Source: Proteles cristata cristata (lineage: Eukaryota > Chordata > Mammalia > Carnivora > Hyaenidae). From it: a stretch of DNA of 64,000 nt. A model generated the notes under the pieces. It saw nothing but the letters and a program-made list of their open reading frames with translations, ran no database searches and had not been told where the DNA came from. Shown here piece after piece: positions 33,137 to 45,521 of this stretch. The position numbers and the translations under genes are program-made. How positions within the stretch are numbered: position 1 is the first letter of the stretch; each line of letters opens with the position of its first letter. The DNA lies in NCBI GenBank assembly GCA_017311185.1, contig JAESUZ010003295.1:186001-250000 (forward strand). Reading direction: 5' to 3'.

Positions 33137-35691
33137 TTTTCTGTCTATTTATTTATTTATTTTTAAAAATAGTTTATTGTCAAGTTGGTTTCCATATAAC
33201 ACCAAGTGCTCATCCCCAAATGTGTCCTTCTCCATGCCAGTTATTCCCCTTCCCCTCCCTCCCATCCCCATCAGCCCTCGGTTTGTTCTCAGCCTTCAAG
33301 AGTCTCTCATGGTTTGCCTCTCTCCCTCTCCCCAACTATTTTTCCCTTCTTCTCCCCTATGGTCCTCTGTCAAGTTCCTCCTAATCCACCTATACGTGCA
33401 AACGTATGGTATCTGTCCTTCTCTGCCTGACTTATTTCGCTCAGCATAACACCCTCAAGGTCCATCCATGTTGCTACACATGGCCAGATTTCATTCTTTC
33501 TCATTGCCATGTAGTATTCCGTTATATAGATAAACCACATCTTCTTCTTCTTCTTTTTTTTTTTTTTTTTTTACAAATAGTTTATTGTCAAATTAGTTTC
33601 CACATAACACTCAGTGCTCATCCCCATAAGTGTCCTCCTCTATGCCCATCCCCCCCTTCCCCCCACATCCATCAGTCCTCAGTTTTTGTCAGCATTCAAG
33701 AGTCTCTCATGTAAACCACATCTTCTTAATCCATTCGACCATTGATGGACACTTAGGCTCTTCCCATGTCTTGGCTATTGTTGAGAGTGCTGCTATGAAC
33801 ATTGGGTACATGTGCCCCTATGCATCAGCACACCTGTATTCCTCTTTTTCTATAATTGTGTCTTCTAAATCACTTATTCTCCTTTCTGCCTCTTCAATCC
33901 ATGCATTGGATGCCTCCATTTTATTTTGCATCTCAATTATAGCATTTTTTAATTCATCACAACTATTGTTAAGCTCCATAGTCTATGTAGGAATAGTTTC
34001 TCTGATGCCTTCCATGCCTTTTTCAAGCCCAGCCATTAATTTTATGACTGTTGTTCTAAATTCTTGTTCAGTTATGTTGCTTATATCTGTTTTGAGCAGT
34101 TCTTTAGCTGTCAGTTCTTCCTGGAATTTCTTTGAGGAGAGTTCTTCCATTTCATTATTTTGGTTAGCTTTCTGTCTCTTGTTAGTTTTAAAAGCTTGTT
34201 ATGCACTCTGTGCCTGTGAGTGCTATTGTACCAAAGAAGGCTCTTTGAGTGTCCAGAGCCTGTCCGTTCAGAAAGTGTTCTTTGAATTATGTCTCTTGGT
34301 CTCTATTGTTGAGACCTTGGTTTTTTATTTTCCTACTCGTAGTGGTATTTGGGACTCTCCACCATGTGTCCTTTGGCTTGTTTCTTGAGGTAGCCCTGGA
34401 AAAAAAAAAACCAGACAGACAAACACACAGGGAACAAAGGCACACAAATGCACAGACAAATCCAACAAACATGCAAACCGAAAGGGAAAAAGAAAAAGAA
34501 AAAAAAGAAGGGACACATACAAAACAAAAAAAAAAAAAAAAAGAGGAAGGAGGGAAGACAGATAATCAAAATAAAAATACCTAAAAAAGAAAAAAGAAAG
34601 GGAAATTGGAAATGAAATGATCAAGCAGAAAGTCTAAGATGCTTAATTCAGAGAGAGAAAGAGGAGAATATGGTTGGAGAGGAGGTGAAAGAAATGATGA
34701 TAATGCTACTCAGAGGAACCATATAGTCTGATTACTCCAGAGAGAGAGAGAGATAAAAAGGTAGCAGTGGAGGTATAGAATATACATTTAGAGAATGGAT
34801 TAAATGTGACTGTTAAAGCAAACCAGTGACCAGAATTAATCAGGGCAGTGCATTCATGTTGGTCTTGTCCCGGCTCGGGTAAAAAAAAAAAGAAAATGAA
34901 AAAAAGAAACAAAGGAAAAAAAGGCAGTTCTCTAGCGGGGATGGGCGTGGTTTGGTCCAGTGCATCCCGCAGGGGTCCTGCCTTAGTGGTTGTGGAGAGA
35001 TAAGTGGTGGTGCACCAGTCCCTTCTCGAACCAAGTCGGCAACTCACTCTTCTGGGTGTGATCTTCCTGAGCAGGGGGCATAGCCAAGGTGGACTGTGCT
35101 CTATATCCCAAGCCAGGCCTTGTTTCCAGATCTCAGTCAGCGCACCCCATTGATATTGCCGGAAATATAAACTTGCAAGCAAGTCCTTCAGAGAAGTTTC
35201 AAGCCTCTCGCCTTCCCCCTGGGGATCCAGCCAACCCAGAAGCAAAAGGCATGGCTTCAGGCGCTGCTCGTGTCCCCTCCAGGTCAAGCTGAAGAGCAGT
35301 TTCTCCCAAGGGTCGCCTGGACGAGTGCATCTGCCTAGCAGATCCCTCTGTGTCCCGAGCTGAGGTTTTTCTCTTCTCCAGTGACAGGGACAGTGTCTTG
35401 AGCAGTTAGGCCAGTCTTTTTTTCCCCCTAGACCCACTGCGGCTCCCCACAAAGGGGGATTCCTCCCTTCCCTCTGTGTCTCCTGTCCCAGCCCGATTTT
35501 ATCTTCCCCAGTTCACACTCACACTATAAGGTTTTCTCAGTGGACTCTGTCTCCTTTTCCTCCCAAACTCCAGGATTCTGTAAGGGTTCCTATGGCTTCA
35601 GGCCTTCTCCGTTTGAGAGATGGGGGCAAGTGAAATGTATGGAGCTCCCTACTTCTCCCCCATCTTGCCTCCTCCCTTTTCTGTCAATTTA
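33137..35691 (-). mobile_element. L1 with intact ends but a ~4.1-kb internal deletion, antisense
   Basis: The element body is 33152-35676. The 3' end has an A-rich tail and GTTTATTGTCAAGTTGGTTTC. The 5' end finishes with CCCCATCTTGCCTCCTCCC, as in the full-length L1 ending at 52224. Flanking TTTTCTGTCTATTTA (33137-33151) and TTTTCTGTCAATTTA (35677-35691) differ at one base. At about 33840 the sequence jumps from the ORF2 tail (equivalent to 45895) to ORF1 (equivalent to about 49995). A nested L1 tail lies at 33547-33711. ORF1 is broken. The long frames on either strand (33630-34388 plus, 34706-35452 minus) lie inside this element. Confidence 0.88.
33531..33727 (-). mobile_element. Nested 165-bp L1 3' tail with 16-bp target-site duplication
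   Basis: The body 33547-33711 starts with a T18-type tail and ACAAATAGTTTATTGTCAAA, and stops after 165 bp. TAAACCACATCTTCTT flanks it at 33531-33546 and 33712-33727. It carries the CAAATTAG 3' subtype, while its host L1 carries CAAGTTGG. Confidence 0.95.
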
Positions 35692-35877
35692 TAATAGCTC
35701 CTTTGAGTATCTTGTCTGCTGAATCATCTGGGTTCACTCAAGAACGTGTCTGTCAACGATTATTCCTGTATGGAGTCTACGCTCTTTTGTTTCTTAGCAT
35801 GACTTGTAATTATTTTGTTGAAAATGAAACATTTTAGATAATGTAATATAATGTCAACTAAAAACTAAAGGGACTGG

Positions 35878-36095
35878 TGTGCCTGGGTGGCTCAGTTGGT
35901 TAAGCATCTGACTCTTGGTTTTGGCTCAGGTCATGATCTCACAGTTTGTAACTTTGAGCCCCACATCAGGCTCTGTGGTGATAGAGTGGAGCCTGCTTGG
36001 GGTTCTCTCTCTCACTTTCTCTCTGCCTCTCCTCTGCTTGCATGCTCTCTCCTTCTCACACACACACTCTCTCAAAATAAATAAACTTTAAAAAC
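35878..36095 (+). repeat. tRNA-Lys-derived SINE, sense
   Basis: GTGCCTGGGTGGCTCAGTTG, the CT-rich part with an ACACACAC stretch at about 36057-36067, and tail AAATAAATAAACTTTA. Flanks AACTAAAGGGACT and AACCGAGGGGACT look like a diverged target-site duplication. Confidence 0.92.
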
Positions 36096-36104
36096 CGAGG
36101 GGAC

Positions 36105-37900
36105 TAAATTTATTTGAGGCAGATTATGAAAAATTCCATTTCTATGGGCATTGTCAAAAGCAGTAAGGATATCAGTAGCTAACAATTTTGCAGATAGTCT
36201 GAGTCTTAATTCTGGTTGGAAGACATAATATAGTATATTCTAGATTCTGACTAATTTTCTGCTTTTTATGTAAGTACTTACTATTGATTGATTTAATCTA
36301 CATAACATCTCTCCCATGACATGTGCCTACTGATATCTCAATAAAGCTATTTTATTCTTATTTTTATATTTTTTTGCCTAGCTTCCTAAGCGTTGTTCCA
36401 GTGTTTATAGTATGATGATTAACCAATAACTTGTGATCAAATACTTTAAGCTCATAAGCTTTCCACTGTCTGCCAATGGATGGATCTATGTGTGCATTGG
36501 GGAGGACATTCAAAGTTTAGCCAGTTCTCAAATAACCTTTAGCCTTAATGACCCATTAGTCTTTCTCATATTTCAGGTGAACAAGAGGTAGACCAAACCT
36601 TACTATGATTGCAACCCAGCCTCAAATGATAGCAAAGTGAGATGACTTTATTTGGAGTAAAGCATTTAAAATTCCATGCCCAAGGGAAATGACAAAAACA
36701 ACAGCAGTAATCTTAGCAATACAGTCAATAATACAGATATCTGATGCATTGATACAGGTTGGAGCAAGCAATAGACTGTAGATTATAAAGAACTTTAATA
36801 GGGAGTTCTGAAGGAGATAGTCAAAGAGGGCTTTATTAAGCTGCCACATATCCTTGGTAACCTGAAGGGATATGTGTGTACACAAGTGTTCACATACACT
36901 CAAGGGAGGCCATGAGTGCCCTAGTGAGCTTCTCATCCCTGGCTAAATTGAGTGCTTGCAAAGATAGATAGCAAAAGCTAGAACAGACTCACAAACTTCT
37001 TGAACTTTGAATGCATTCTTCAAGTCACACGTGAATTCACTGGCAAAGAGTGGATTCTACCACTAGTACAGAGTGTTTAAGCGTCACCTCTGACCAATAA
37101 TTGTCTGACCACAAAACTATGATGAATCAGGAGTAACCCTTAGAAAACCAGGCTTAAAAGTAAAATAATTTAAGAAAACATAGGCCCCCACTGCAGCATG
37201 ACCTTAAAGTTGGGAGTTTTAAAAGTCAGCAACCTTGGCTGTGATAGAGTCCAAAGTGCGTTGCACTGCACCAGGCAGGCAAGCAATACAAAAACAGACA
37301 GGGTGAAAACAGCAGTCTATAAAATGCGTGGGATGCGTGAGGAGAAATTATTCACTCTTCTGGGAATGCTTCTTTAAGAGCAGCAAAGACAAAGGAGCTG
37401 GCTGCCACCATTTCCCTCCCCCACCCCTCAGCATAAGTATAGCACCATTTGCAATTAACAGCACAACTCTGACACTGGCTGTCTAACCTGCTTACGCCAA
37501 ATCCCACCCGTCTGTTCTGCTGATGCTGCTTTTCTCAGGCAAGTATGCTTAAATCCCAACTCAGTGGACCTTTTCTCAGAAGACCAGCAAAAAACCCCTG
37601 CACACACCACATCTACCGACCAGAGAGTTCTGCAAGGCTTCATTTCCATTGGAAGTAGCATCAGCTCTCATTTAACAAGCAGACCAGAGCATACCTAGTT
37701 AAAACTCACCATACTCTAGCCAAGATCCAAACGCTATGCACTGCTGGCAAGGAAAGCCTGAAGGATAGAGCACAGCAGCAGAGTGCATGCAGCACACACC
37801 AGAGACACTCGCTGAAACATGAGGCCATGGACACTTATATGACCTCTTCTGCAGGAAAACAACAGGGTTTTCCAACATACAGAAAATTGAATCCAACGGT
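36105..37900. other. Intergenic; distal part may be an old L1 5' region
   Basis: 36105-37190 holds nothing that I recognise. 37190-37900 has the texture of an old L1 5' UTR (it runs directly into L1 ORF2 sequence), but this is uncertain. No gene is supported. Confidence 0.35.
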
Positions 37901-37904
37901 ACAG

Positions 37905-40330
37905 CATCTTTTCTGACAAGACTATGAAACTTGAAGTCAGCCACAAGACAAAATTTGGAAAGACCACAAATATATGAGTATTAAACAACATCCTACTAAA
38001 CAGTGAATGGGTTAACCAGGAAATCAGAGAAGAAATTTAAAAAATATATGGGAAAAAATGAAAATGAAAACGTGATGGTCCAAAACTTTTGGGATGCACC
38101 AAAAGTGGTTGTAGGAGGGAAGCATATAGCAGTACAGGCCTATTTAAGAAGCAAGAAAAATCTCAAGTAAACAACCTAAATTTACAAGTAAAAGTGTAAA
38201 AGAACAATAAACAAAAAGAAGAAGAAAAACAACAAACAAAGCCTAAAGCCACCAGAAGGAAGGAAATAATGAAGATTACAGCAGGAAGGAAATAATGAAG
38301 ATTAGAGCAGAAATAAATGATATAGAAAATTAAAAAAACACCAATAGAACAAACCAATGAAAACAGGAGCAGGCTCTTTGAAAGAATTAATAAAATACAT
38401 AAACCTCTAGCCAGACTTATCAAAAGGAAAGAGAAAGGACTCAAATAAATAAAATCACAAATTAAAGAGGAAAAATAACACCATGGAAATAAAAACAATT
38501 ATAAGAAAGTATTATGAAAAATTATATGTTAACAATGTGGACAATATGGAGTAATGGATAAATTCCTAGAAACATAAACTACCAAACCTGAAACACAAAA
38601 AGAAATAGAAAATTTGAACGACTGATAACCAGCAAAGAAATTGAACCAGTAATCAAACAAAATTCCAGGGCCAGATGGCTTCCCAGGGTAATTCTACCAA
38701 CTATTTAATTTTTTTAATGTTTTATTTATTTCTGAGAGAGTGAGAAAGACAGCATGAACAGGGGAGGGTCAGAGAGAGAGGGAGACACAGAATCTGAAAC
38801 AAGCTCCAAGCTCTGAGCTAGCTGTCAGCACAGAGCCCGACGTGGGGCTCGAACCCATGAACTATGAGATCATGACCTGAGCTGAAGTTGGATGCTTAAC
38901 CAACTGAGCCAGCCAGGCACCCCTCTACCAACTATTTAAATAAGAGTTAATACCTATTCTTCTGAAACTATCCCAAAAAATAGAAAGGGAGGAAAATTTC
39001 CGAACTCATTCTATGAGTCCAACATTGCTCTGATTCCAAAACCAGAGAAAGACTCCACTAAAATATAGAATTATTATAGGCCAATATCTCTTATGACCAT
39101 GGATGCAAAAATTTTCAATAAAGTAATAGCAAATTGAATCCAACACTACATTAAAAGAATCATTCACCGTGTTCAAGTGAGATTTGTTCCTGGGCTGCAA
39201 ATCAATCAATGTGCTACATTAATAACAGGATAAGAACCATATAATTATTTTAATAGATGCAGAAAAAGCATTTGACAAAGTACAACATCTATTCATGATA
39301 AAAACTGTCAATAAAGTAGGTTTAGAGGGACCATGCATCAACATAATAAAGGCCATATATGAAAAACCTCCAGCTAATATCATCCTCAATGGGGACAACC
39401 TGAGAGCTTTTCTTCTATGGTCAGGAAGAAGATAGGGGTGTCCACTCTCACCACTGTTTTTAACATAGTACTAGAAGTCCCAGCCTCAGACAGCAAAAAG
39501 AAATAAAAGGCATCCAATTTGGCAAGGAAGAAGTCAAATTTTCACTATTCACACATGACATGATACTCTTTTTAGAAATCCCAAAAGATTCCATGAAAAA
39601 ATTGGTAGAACTGATACAAAATCAATATACAGAAATCTGTTACATTTCTATATGCCAATAATGAAGCAGCCAAAAGAGAAATTAAGAAATAAATCTCTTA
39701 AATTGCACCAAAAGCAATAAGATACCTAGGAATAAACCATAAACCTAACCAGAGGCGAAAGATCTGTATTCTGAAAACTATAGAACACTTATGAAAGAAA
39801 CTGACGATAACACAAAGAAATGGAAAGATATTCCATGCTAATGGATTAGAAAAACAAATACAGCTAAAATATCTATACTACCTAAAGCAATCTACACATG
39901 TAATGCAATCCCTATCAAAATACCACCAGCATTTTTTCACAGAGCTAGAACAAATAATCCTAAATTTATATGGAACCACAAAAGACTCTGAATAGCCAAA
40001 GCAATCTTGAGAAGGAAAAGCAAAGCTGGAGACATTACAATTCTGTATTTCATATTATATTACAAAGCTGTAGTGATCAAGACAATATGGTACTGGCAGA
40101 GAAACAGACACATAAATAAATAGAACAGAATAGGAAAGTTAGAAATGAACCCACAACTCATCTTCAACAAAGCAGGAAAGAATATCCAATAGAAAAAAGA
40201 TAGTCTCTTTAACAAATAGTGTTGGGAAACTGAACAGCAACATTCAAAAGAATGAAACTGGACAACTTTCTTATGCCATACACCCACAAAAAACACTTTT
40301 AAAATATTAAGATGAAATAAAAGATTTTTC
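37905..40330 (+). mobile_element. Old L1, sense, ORF2 remnant
   Basis: Diverged ORF2 sequence in sense order: an endonuclease/connector stretch near 37920-38160, CCAGGGCCAGATGGCTTCCC at about 38667, GATGCAGAAAAAGCATTTGAC near 39256, a GTGTCCACTCTCACCACTG RT block and later GGAAAGAATATCCAAT. Many indels and stops break all frames. A young SINE sits at 38710-38923. Confidence 0.85.
38694..38939 (-). repeat. tRNA-Lys-derived SINE, antisense, in the old L1
   Basis: The body 38710-38923 ends GAGCCAGCCAGGCACCCC. TCTACCAACTATTTAA flanks it at 38694-38709 and 38924-38939, cleanly splitting L1 ORF2. Confidence 0.96.
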
Positions 40331-40437
40331 AAATAAAGAAAAGTGGAAAGAATTCATTGTCAGTAAAACTACAAACATGTTAAAGTAAGTTCTTTAAGCA
40401 GTAGGCAAATGATACCAGATGGAAATTTGAATGTATA

Positions 40438-40609
40438 CAAATTTTCCTAAAATGGCAAACATGTAAATAAATATAAAAGGCATTTATCTCATTTATTAAT
40501 CAAATTTTCCTAAAATGGCAAACATGTAAATAAATGAGATCATGACCTAAGCGAAAGTCGGACGCTTAACCGACTAAGCCACCCAGGCGCCCCATCTCAT
40601 TTATTAATC
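40438..40609. repeat. Local duplication carrying a 58-bp antisense SINE head
   Basis: CAAATTTTCCTAAAATGGCA and its continuation (35 bp) occur at 40438-40472 and 40501-40535. ATCTCATTTATTAATC occurs at 40486-40501 and 40594-40609. In the second copy the 13 bases between the two blocks are replaced by 40536-40593, an antisense SINE head ending GCCACCCAGGCGCCCC. There is no SINE tail. Confidence 0.95.
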
Positions 40610-40829
40610 TTAAAACATAGCTATTTAAAGCAAGTATAATAACATATTGTGAGGTTTATAATATATATATAGAATTAAAATGCATGACAATGCATAAGAC
40701 AGAAATGGAAGCATAGCGTTGTGTGGTTCTAACACTATAGATGAAGCTGCATAATATTATATATAGGTAGACTCTGATAAATTAAAGATACAGCCGCATC
40801 ATAATACTAAGAAACTAAAAATTTCCTAT

Positions 40830-43028
40830 GAAGATCTGATATAAGGCAAGGATGTCCCATTTCACCTCTCCTTTTAAACATCATACTGGAAATTCTAGCT
40901 AATGCAATTAAGACAAGAAAAAGAAATTAAAAGCATATAAATTGGGAAGGAAGAAGTAAAACGTTGTTCACAGATGACATGATCATCTATGTAGAGAATC
41001 CAAAAGAACTGGCAAAAAACAAAAACAAAAACAAAACAAAACCCTGGAACTAATAGGCATTTATAGCAAAGTTTCAGGACGAAAGGTTAATATGCACAAG
41101 TAGTAACATCCATCACTCTCCTATATATCAGCAATGAACAATTAGTATTTAAAAGTAAAAACACAATACCAACTTACATTAGCACCAGAAAAAATGAAAT
41201 ACTTAGGTATAAATTTAACAAAAAATGTACAAGATCTATATGAGGAAAGTTACTCAGATCAACAAAATAAAAGAAAAATTAATGAAAAGATATTCCATGT
41301 TTCTGGATAGGGAGACTCAATATTGTCAAGATGTTAGTACTTCTCACCTTGATCTATAGAGTCAATGCCAGCCCAGTCAAATTCCCAGCAAGTTATTTTG
41401 TAGATACTGACAATATCTAAATTTGATATAGAAAGGCAAGACTCATAATAGCCAAGAAAATACTGAATGAAAAGAACAAAGTTGGGTGACTGACATTACC
41501 TGTATTCAAGGCTTATTATAAAGCTTCAGTAATCAAGATAGTATTTGTGAAAGCACAGACAAATAGATCAATAGAACAGAGTAGAGAGCCCAAAAATAGA
41601 CCCATATGAATATAGTAACCAGTCTTTGACAAAGGAGCAAGGGCAATACAATGGAACAAATACAATCTTTTCAACAAATGGTGCTGGACATTGGCATGCA
41701 AAAAAATGAATCTAGACATAGACCTTCTACCCTTCACAAAGATTGACTCAAAATGGAATACAGATGTAGATGTAAAATGCACACTATAAAAGTTCTGGAA
41801 GTTAACATAGGAGAAAACCTATGCTATACCTTGGACATAGCAATGACTAACAACATCAACAATAGGATTAATGAAAGAAATCATTGATAAACTGAACTTC
41901 ATTAAAATTAAAAACTACTCTGTGAGCAATGTCAATAGAATGAGAAGACAAGTCATAGATTAGGAGAAAATATTTGTAAAATTGTATATAGAACTGTTAT
42001 GTAAAATATTCAAAGAATACTCATAAGTCAAAAATAAGAAAACAACCTGATTTAAAACAGGCCAAATACCTTGAGCATTTTACTAAAAAAGATAGAGATA
42101 GCAAATAAGCATATGAAAAGATGCTTCGTTTGCATCCTATGGCATCAGGGAAATGCAAATTAAAGTAACAATGACATACCACTTCCCATCCTTTAGAATG
42201 ACTAAAATGTGGACATTGTCAACAAGGGGGGTGGGGGGAATGCTGGCACAAGAATATGGAGAAGCAGGAATTCTCATTCATTGCTGGTGTAAATGCAAAA
42301 TGGTACAGCCATTTTGAAAGACAGCTTGACATTTCTTAGAAAACTAAAAATACTCTTACCATTTGATTCAGCAGTTATGCTCCTTGGTATTTATCCAAAG
42401 GAGTTAAAAAGTTATCTCCACACAAATACCTGCACATGAATGTTTCTAGCAGCTTTATTAATAATTCCCCAAACTTAGAAGTAACCAAGATGTCCTTCGG
42501 TCGGGGAAAAAATAAACAAACTGAGGTATATCCAAACAATGAAATATTATTCAGTGCTAAAAAGAAGCTATCAAGTCATGAAGGAACCTTAAATGCAAGT
42601 TACTAAGAGAACAGAACCAATCCAAAAAGGCTACATATTTTTATTCCAACTATATGACATTCTGGAAAAGGCAAAACTAGAGACAGTATAAAGATCAGTG
42701 GTTGCCAGAACTTGATGTGGTGGAGGGATGAATAGGTGGTAGAGTACAGAGGATTTTTAGAACAGTAAAACTACTCTGGTGGATACATATCTATACATTT
42801 GTTCAGATCCATGGAATGTACAACCCCAAGAGTAAACCTTAAGGTAAACTGTGGACTTTGGTGGATTATGATGTGTCATTGTGGGTTCATCATAACAAAT
42901 ACATGATTCTGGTGGGGGATGTTGATAATGGTGGGTGCTATACATGTGTAGGGGCAGGGGTTTTGGGAAATCTCTGTTACTTCCTTTCAGTTTTTCTGTG
43001 AAGCTAAAACTACTCTAAAAAAAAAAAG
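40830..43028 (+). mobile_element. Second old L1, 5'-truncated, sense
   Basis: It begins inside the RT domain (GGCAAGGATGTCCCATTTCA), so it is separate from the preceding copy, and runs through the ORF2 C-terminus. It ends in an old-style 3' UTR (TCTGTGAAGCTAAAACTACT) with a short A tail at about 43018. All frames are broken. Confidence 0.85.
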
Positions 43029-43591
43029 AGTCACAAAAAATTATTGAAAGATAAGGAAAACCTAAATAAATGAAAGAATAGTCTATGTTCAAGTATCAGA
43101 AGTCTCAATATTGTGAAGATATTAATAGTCCCCAAATTAACCCACTGAATCTTCACTGTAAGAATATTTTATTAATAAACAAAAGAAAAAGACTGGATAC
43201 TTCACTATGAAGAAGACTTTTCAGTCTTGGTATAGAATAGTTACAAGCTTGAGGTAATTGAAAAACAACAACAGTAACAACTATGCTCAGAATACTCTTT
43301 TGAAATCTTTTCTCCTAAAATCAAAAGCAAAAAAATTTATTAATAAATTTGCTTATGTCTTATTGTCAAAACAAGAGGGAAATATAGTTTAAAAAATAAA
43401 GAAAGATGAGGTAATTAATCAGGAATGAGAGAAAGCAGATGTTGTCGGTGCCCTACTCATAAACCCTCAAATTTTACCTTACCATTGATATACAGGTACC
43501 CACATGTAACCTGTGGTATAAAAACAAATGCTAGAACTAAAATGGAAATTTAAAACTTTTGAATACTCTGAAAGGGAAACAAAGTATTATT
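43029..43591. other. Intergenic, nothing recognised
   Basis: AT-rich. It could include further L1 remnant, but nothing definite is visible. Confidence 0.35.
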
Positions 43592-44550
43592 AAGAAGTAA
43601 ACCATATTAGTATCCAGAATCTATAAGAAACTCACCAAACTCCACGCCCGAAAAACAAACAACCCAGTGAAGAAATGGGCAGAAGATATGAACAGACACT
43701 TCTCCAAAGAGGACATCCAGATGGTCAACAGACGCATGAAACGATGCTCAGCATCGCTCCTCATCAGGGAAATACAAATCAAAACCACACTGAGATACCA
43801 CCTCACACCAGTCAGAGTGGCTAAAATGAGCAATCAGAGAACTCTAGATGCTGGCGAGGATGTGGAGAAACGGGCACCCTCCTACACTGTTGGTGGGAAT
43901 GTAAACTGGTACAGCCCCTCTGGAAAACAGTGTGGAGGTTCCTCAGGAAACTAACAATAGAACTCCCCTATGACCCAGCAATAGCACTGCTAGGAAGTTA
44001 CCCAAGGGATACAGAAATGCTGAGGCATAGGAGCACATGTACCCCAGTGTTCATAGCAGCACTCTCAACAATTGCTAAAACATGGAAAGAGCCTAAGTGT
44101 CCAACAACAGACGAATGGATCAAGAAGATGTGGTTTATCTATAGTATGGAATACTACATGGCAATGAGAAAGAATGAAACCTGGCCTTGTGTAGCAACAT
44201 GGATGGACCTTGAGGGTGTTATGCTGAGCAAAATAAGTCAGGAAGAGAAGGACAAATATCATATGTGTGCACGTATAGGGGGATTAGGAGGAACTTGACG
44301 AAGGACCAAGGGGGAGAAGAAGGGCGGAAATGGTCGGGGAAAGGGAGAGAGGCAAACCATGAGAGACTCTTGAATGCTGACAGAAACTGAGGACTGATGG
44401 ATGTGGCGGGGAGGAGGGGTCGGCATGGAGGAGGACACTTGTGGGGATGAGCACTGGGTGTTATGTGGAAACTAATTTGACAATAAACTATTTGTAAAAA
44501 ATAAATAAATAAATAAATAAAAGAGTAAAAAAAAAAAGAAGTAAACCATA
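43592..44550 (+). mobile_element. Young 5'-truncated L1, sense, with 15-bp target-site duplication
   Basis: The body 43607-44535 starts in the ORF2 C-terminal region. AAGAAGTAAACCATA is at 43592-43606 and 44536-44550. It has an AAATAAAT-rich tail. The last ORF2 part is open in two frames (43667-43954 and 43930-44298), interrupted by one frameshift. Confidence 0.95.
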
Positions 44551-45379
44551 GGCCCCAAATGGTGTCACTTACATTAAGTCCACAAGTCAGTAAACCAGTC
44601 TAATGCCCAATCTAACTACAGTTTCAACCCCCCAGAAATGTAGCCTTTAACCAGTTAACACGGGAATTTCCTGATCAGCACTAGGAATTTTACTGATAGA
44701 TCCCTTTAGTTCTTCCTAGGAGGGTGACTTTGCCAAAAAACAATGGATTCTTTGCTAATAACTTCTATTTTTCCACTTTCCCACTACCTTAAAAAAAAAC
44801 TCTTCCATTTCGGTACCCCTTTGGAGCTCCCCTCTCCTTGCTAGATAGGATGCTGCACAATTCATGAAATGATTAATAAAGCCAATTAAATCTTTAGATA
44901 TATTCAGTTGAATTGTTATGTAACAGTACCTTATCTCAATACCATATCAGAGACTGGGACTACCACTACTGCAAATGCTTACACTTTCTAAGACAGCAGT
45001 ATCTTAAATACCACACTCTAAGAGATATATTCATGTGCATAAATGGCTTTGCCTCAACAAATATGGCAAAAAAAAAAAAGGCCAAATGACTTCTTGATAG
45101 ATTATTTCTCCCTCTTGTGTTTCAGTAAACAAAGTATGCCCTTTAGTCAATTAGCAAAGACTGGCTGGTGTCCTGGTTCTAAAACAAAAATTTTCTCCAT
45201 CTCCTTCCCTTCCCTCTGTGTCTCTGCTGTGGTCTTTGACAATGGTAATCTAGTTTTATTTGAACAGAGAGTTGCCTTTATTCAATTTGCTCATAATAAT
45301 TTACTTAATGTTACTTGTTTCTTTCATGGCTGATATTATGATAATTTTATGGATCCTAAATAACTCTACACTATTCAAG
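44551..45379. other. Intergenic, nothing recognised
   Basis: No gene or repeat is supported. The frame at 45043-45333 (plus) has no known motif. Confidence 0.4.
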
Positions 45380-45521
45380 AGTGGATCCTATTTTTTTTTT
45401 TTTACAAATAGTTTATTGTCAAATTAGTTTCCACATAACAGTGCTCATTCCCACAAGTGTCCTCCTCCACGCCCATCCCTCCTCACCACCACATCCATCA
45501 GTCCTCAGTTTCTGTCAACAT

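Noticed and set aside
33630..34388. 252-codon open frame on the plus strand
   Set aside because: It is antisense to a defective L1 and spans both the nested insertion edge and the internal deletion junction. The translation is the reverse complement of L1 ORF2/ORF1 sequence, not a gene.
34706..35452. 248-codon open frame on the minus strand
   Set aside because: It lies in the 5' UTR of the internally deleted L1. Not annotated as a gene; kept only as a lead with the L1 5' UTR frames.
37905..43028. Considered a single long L1
   Set aside because: The RT region occurs twice (near 39430 and 40850), so these are two separate old elements in the same orientation.
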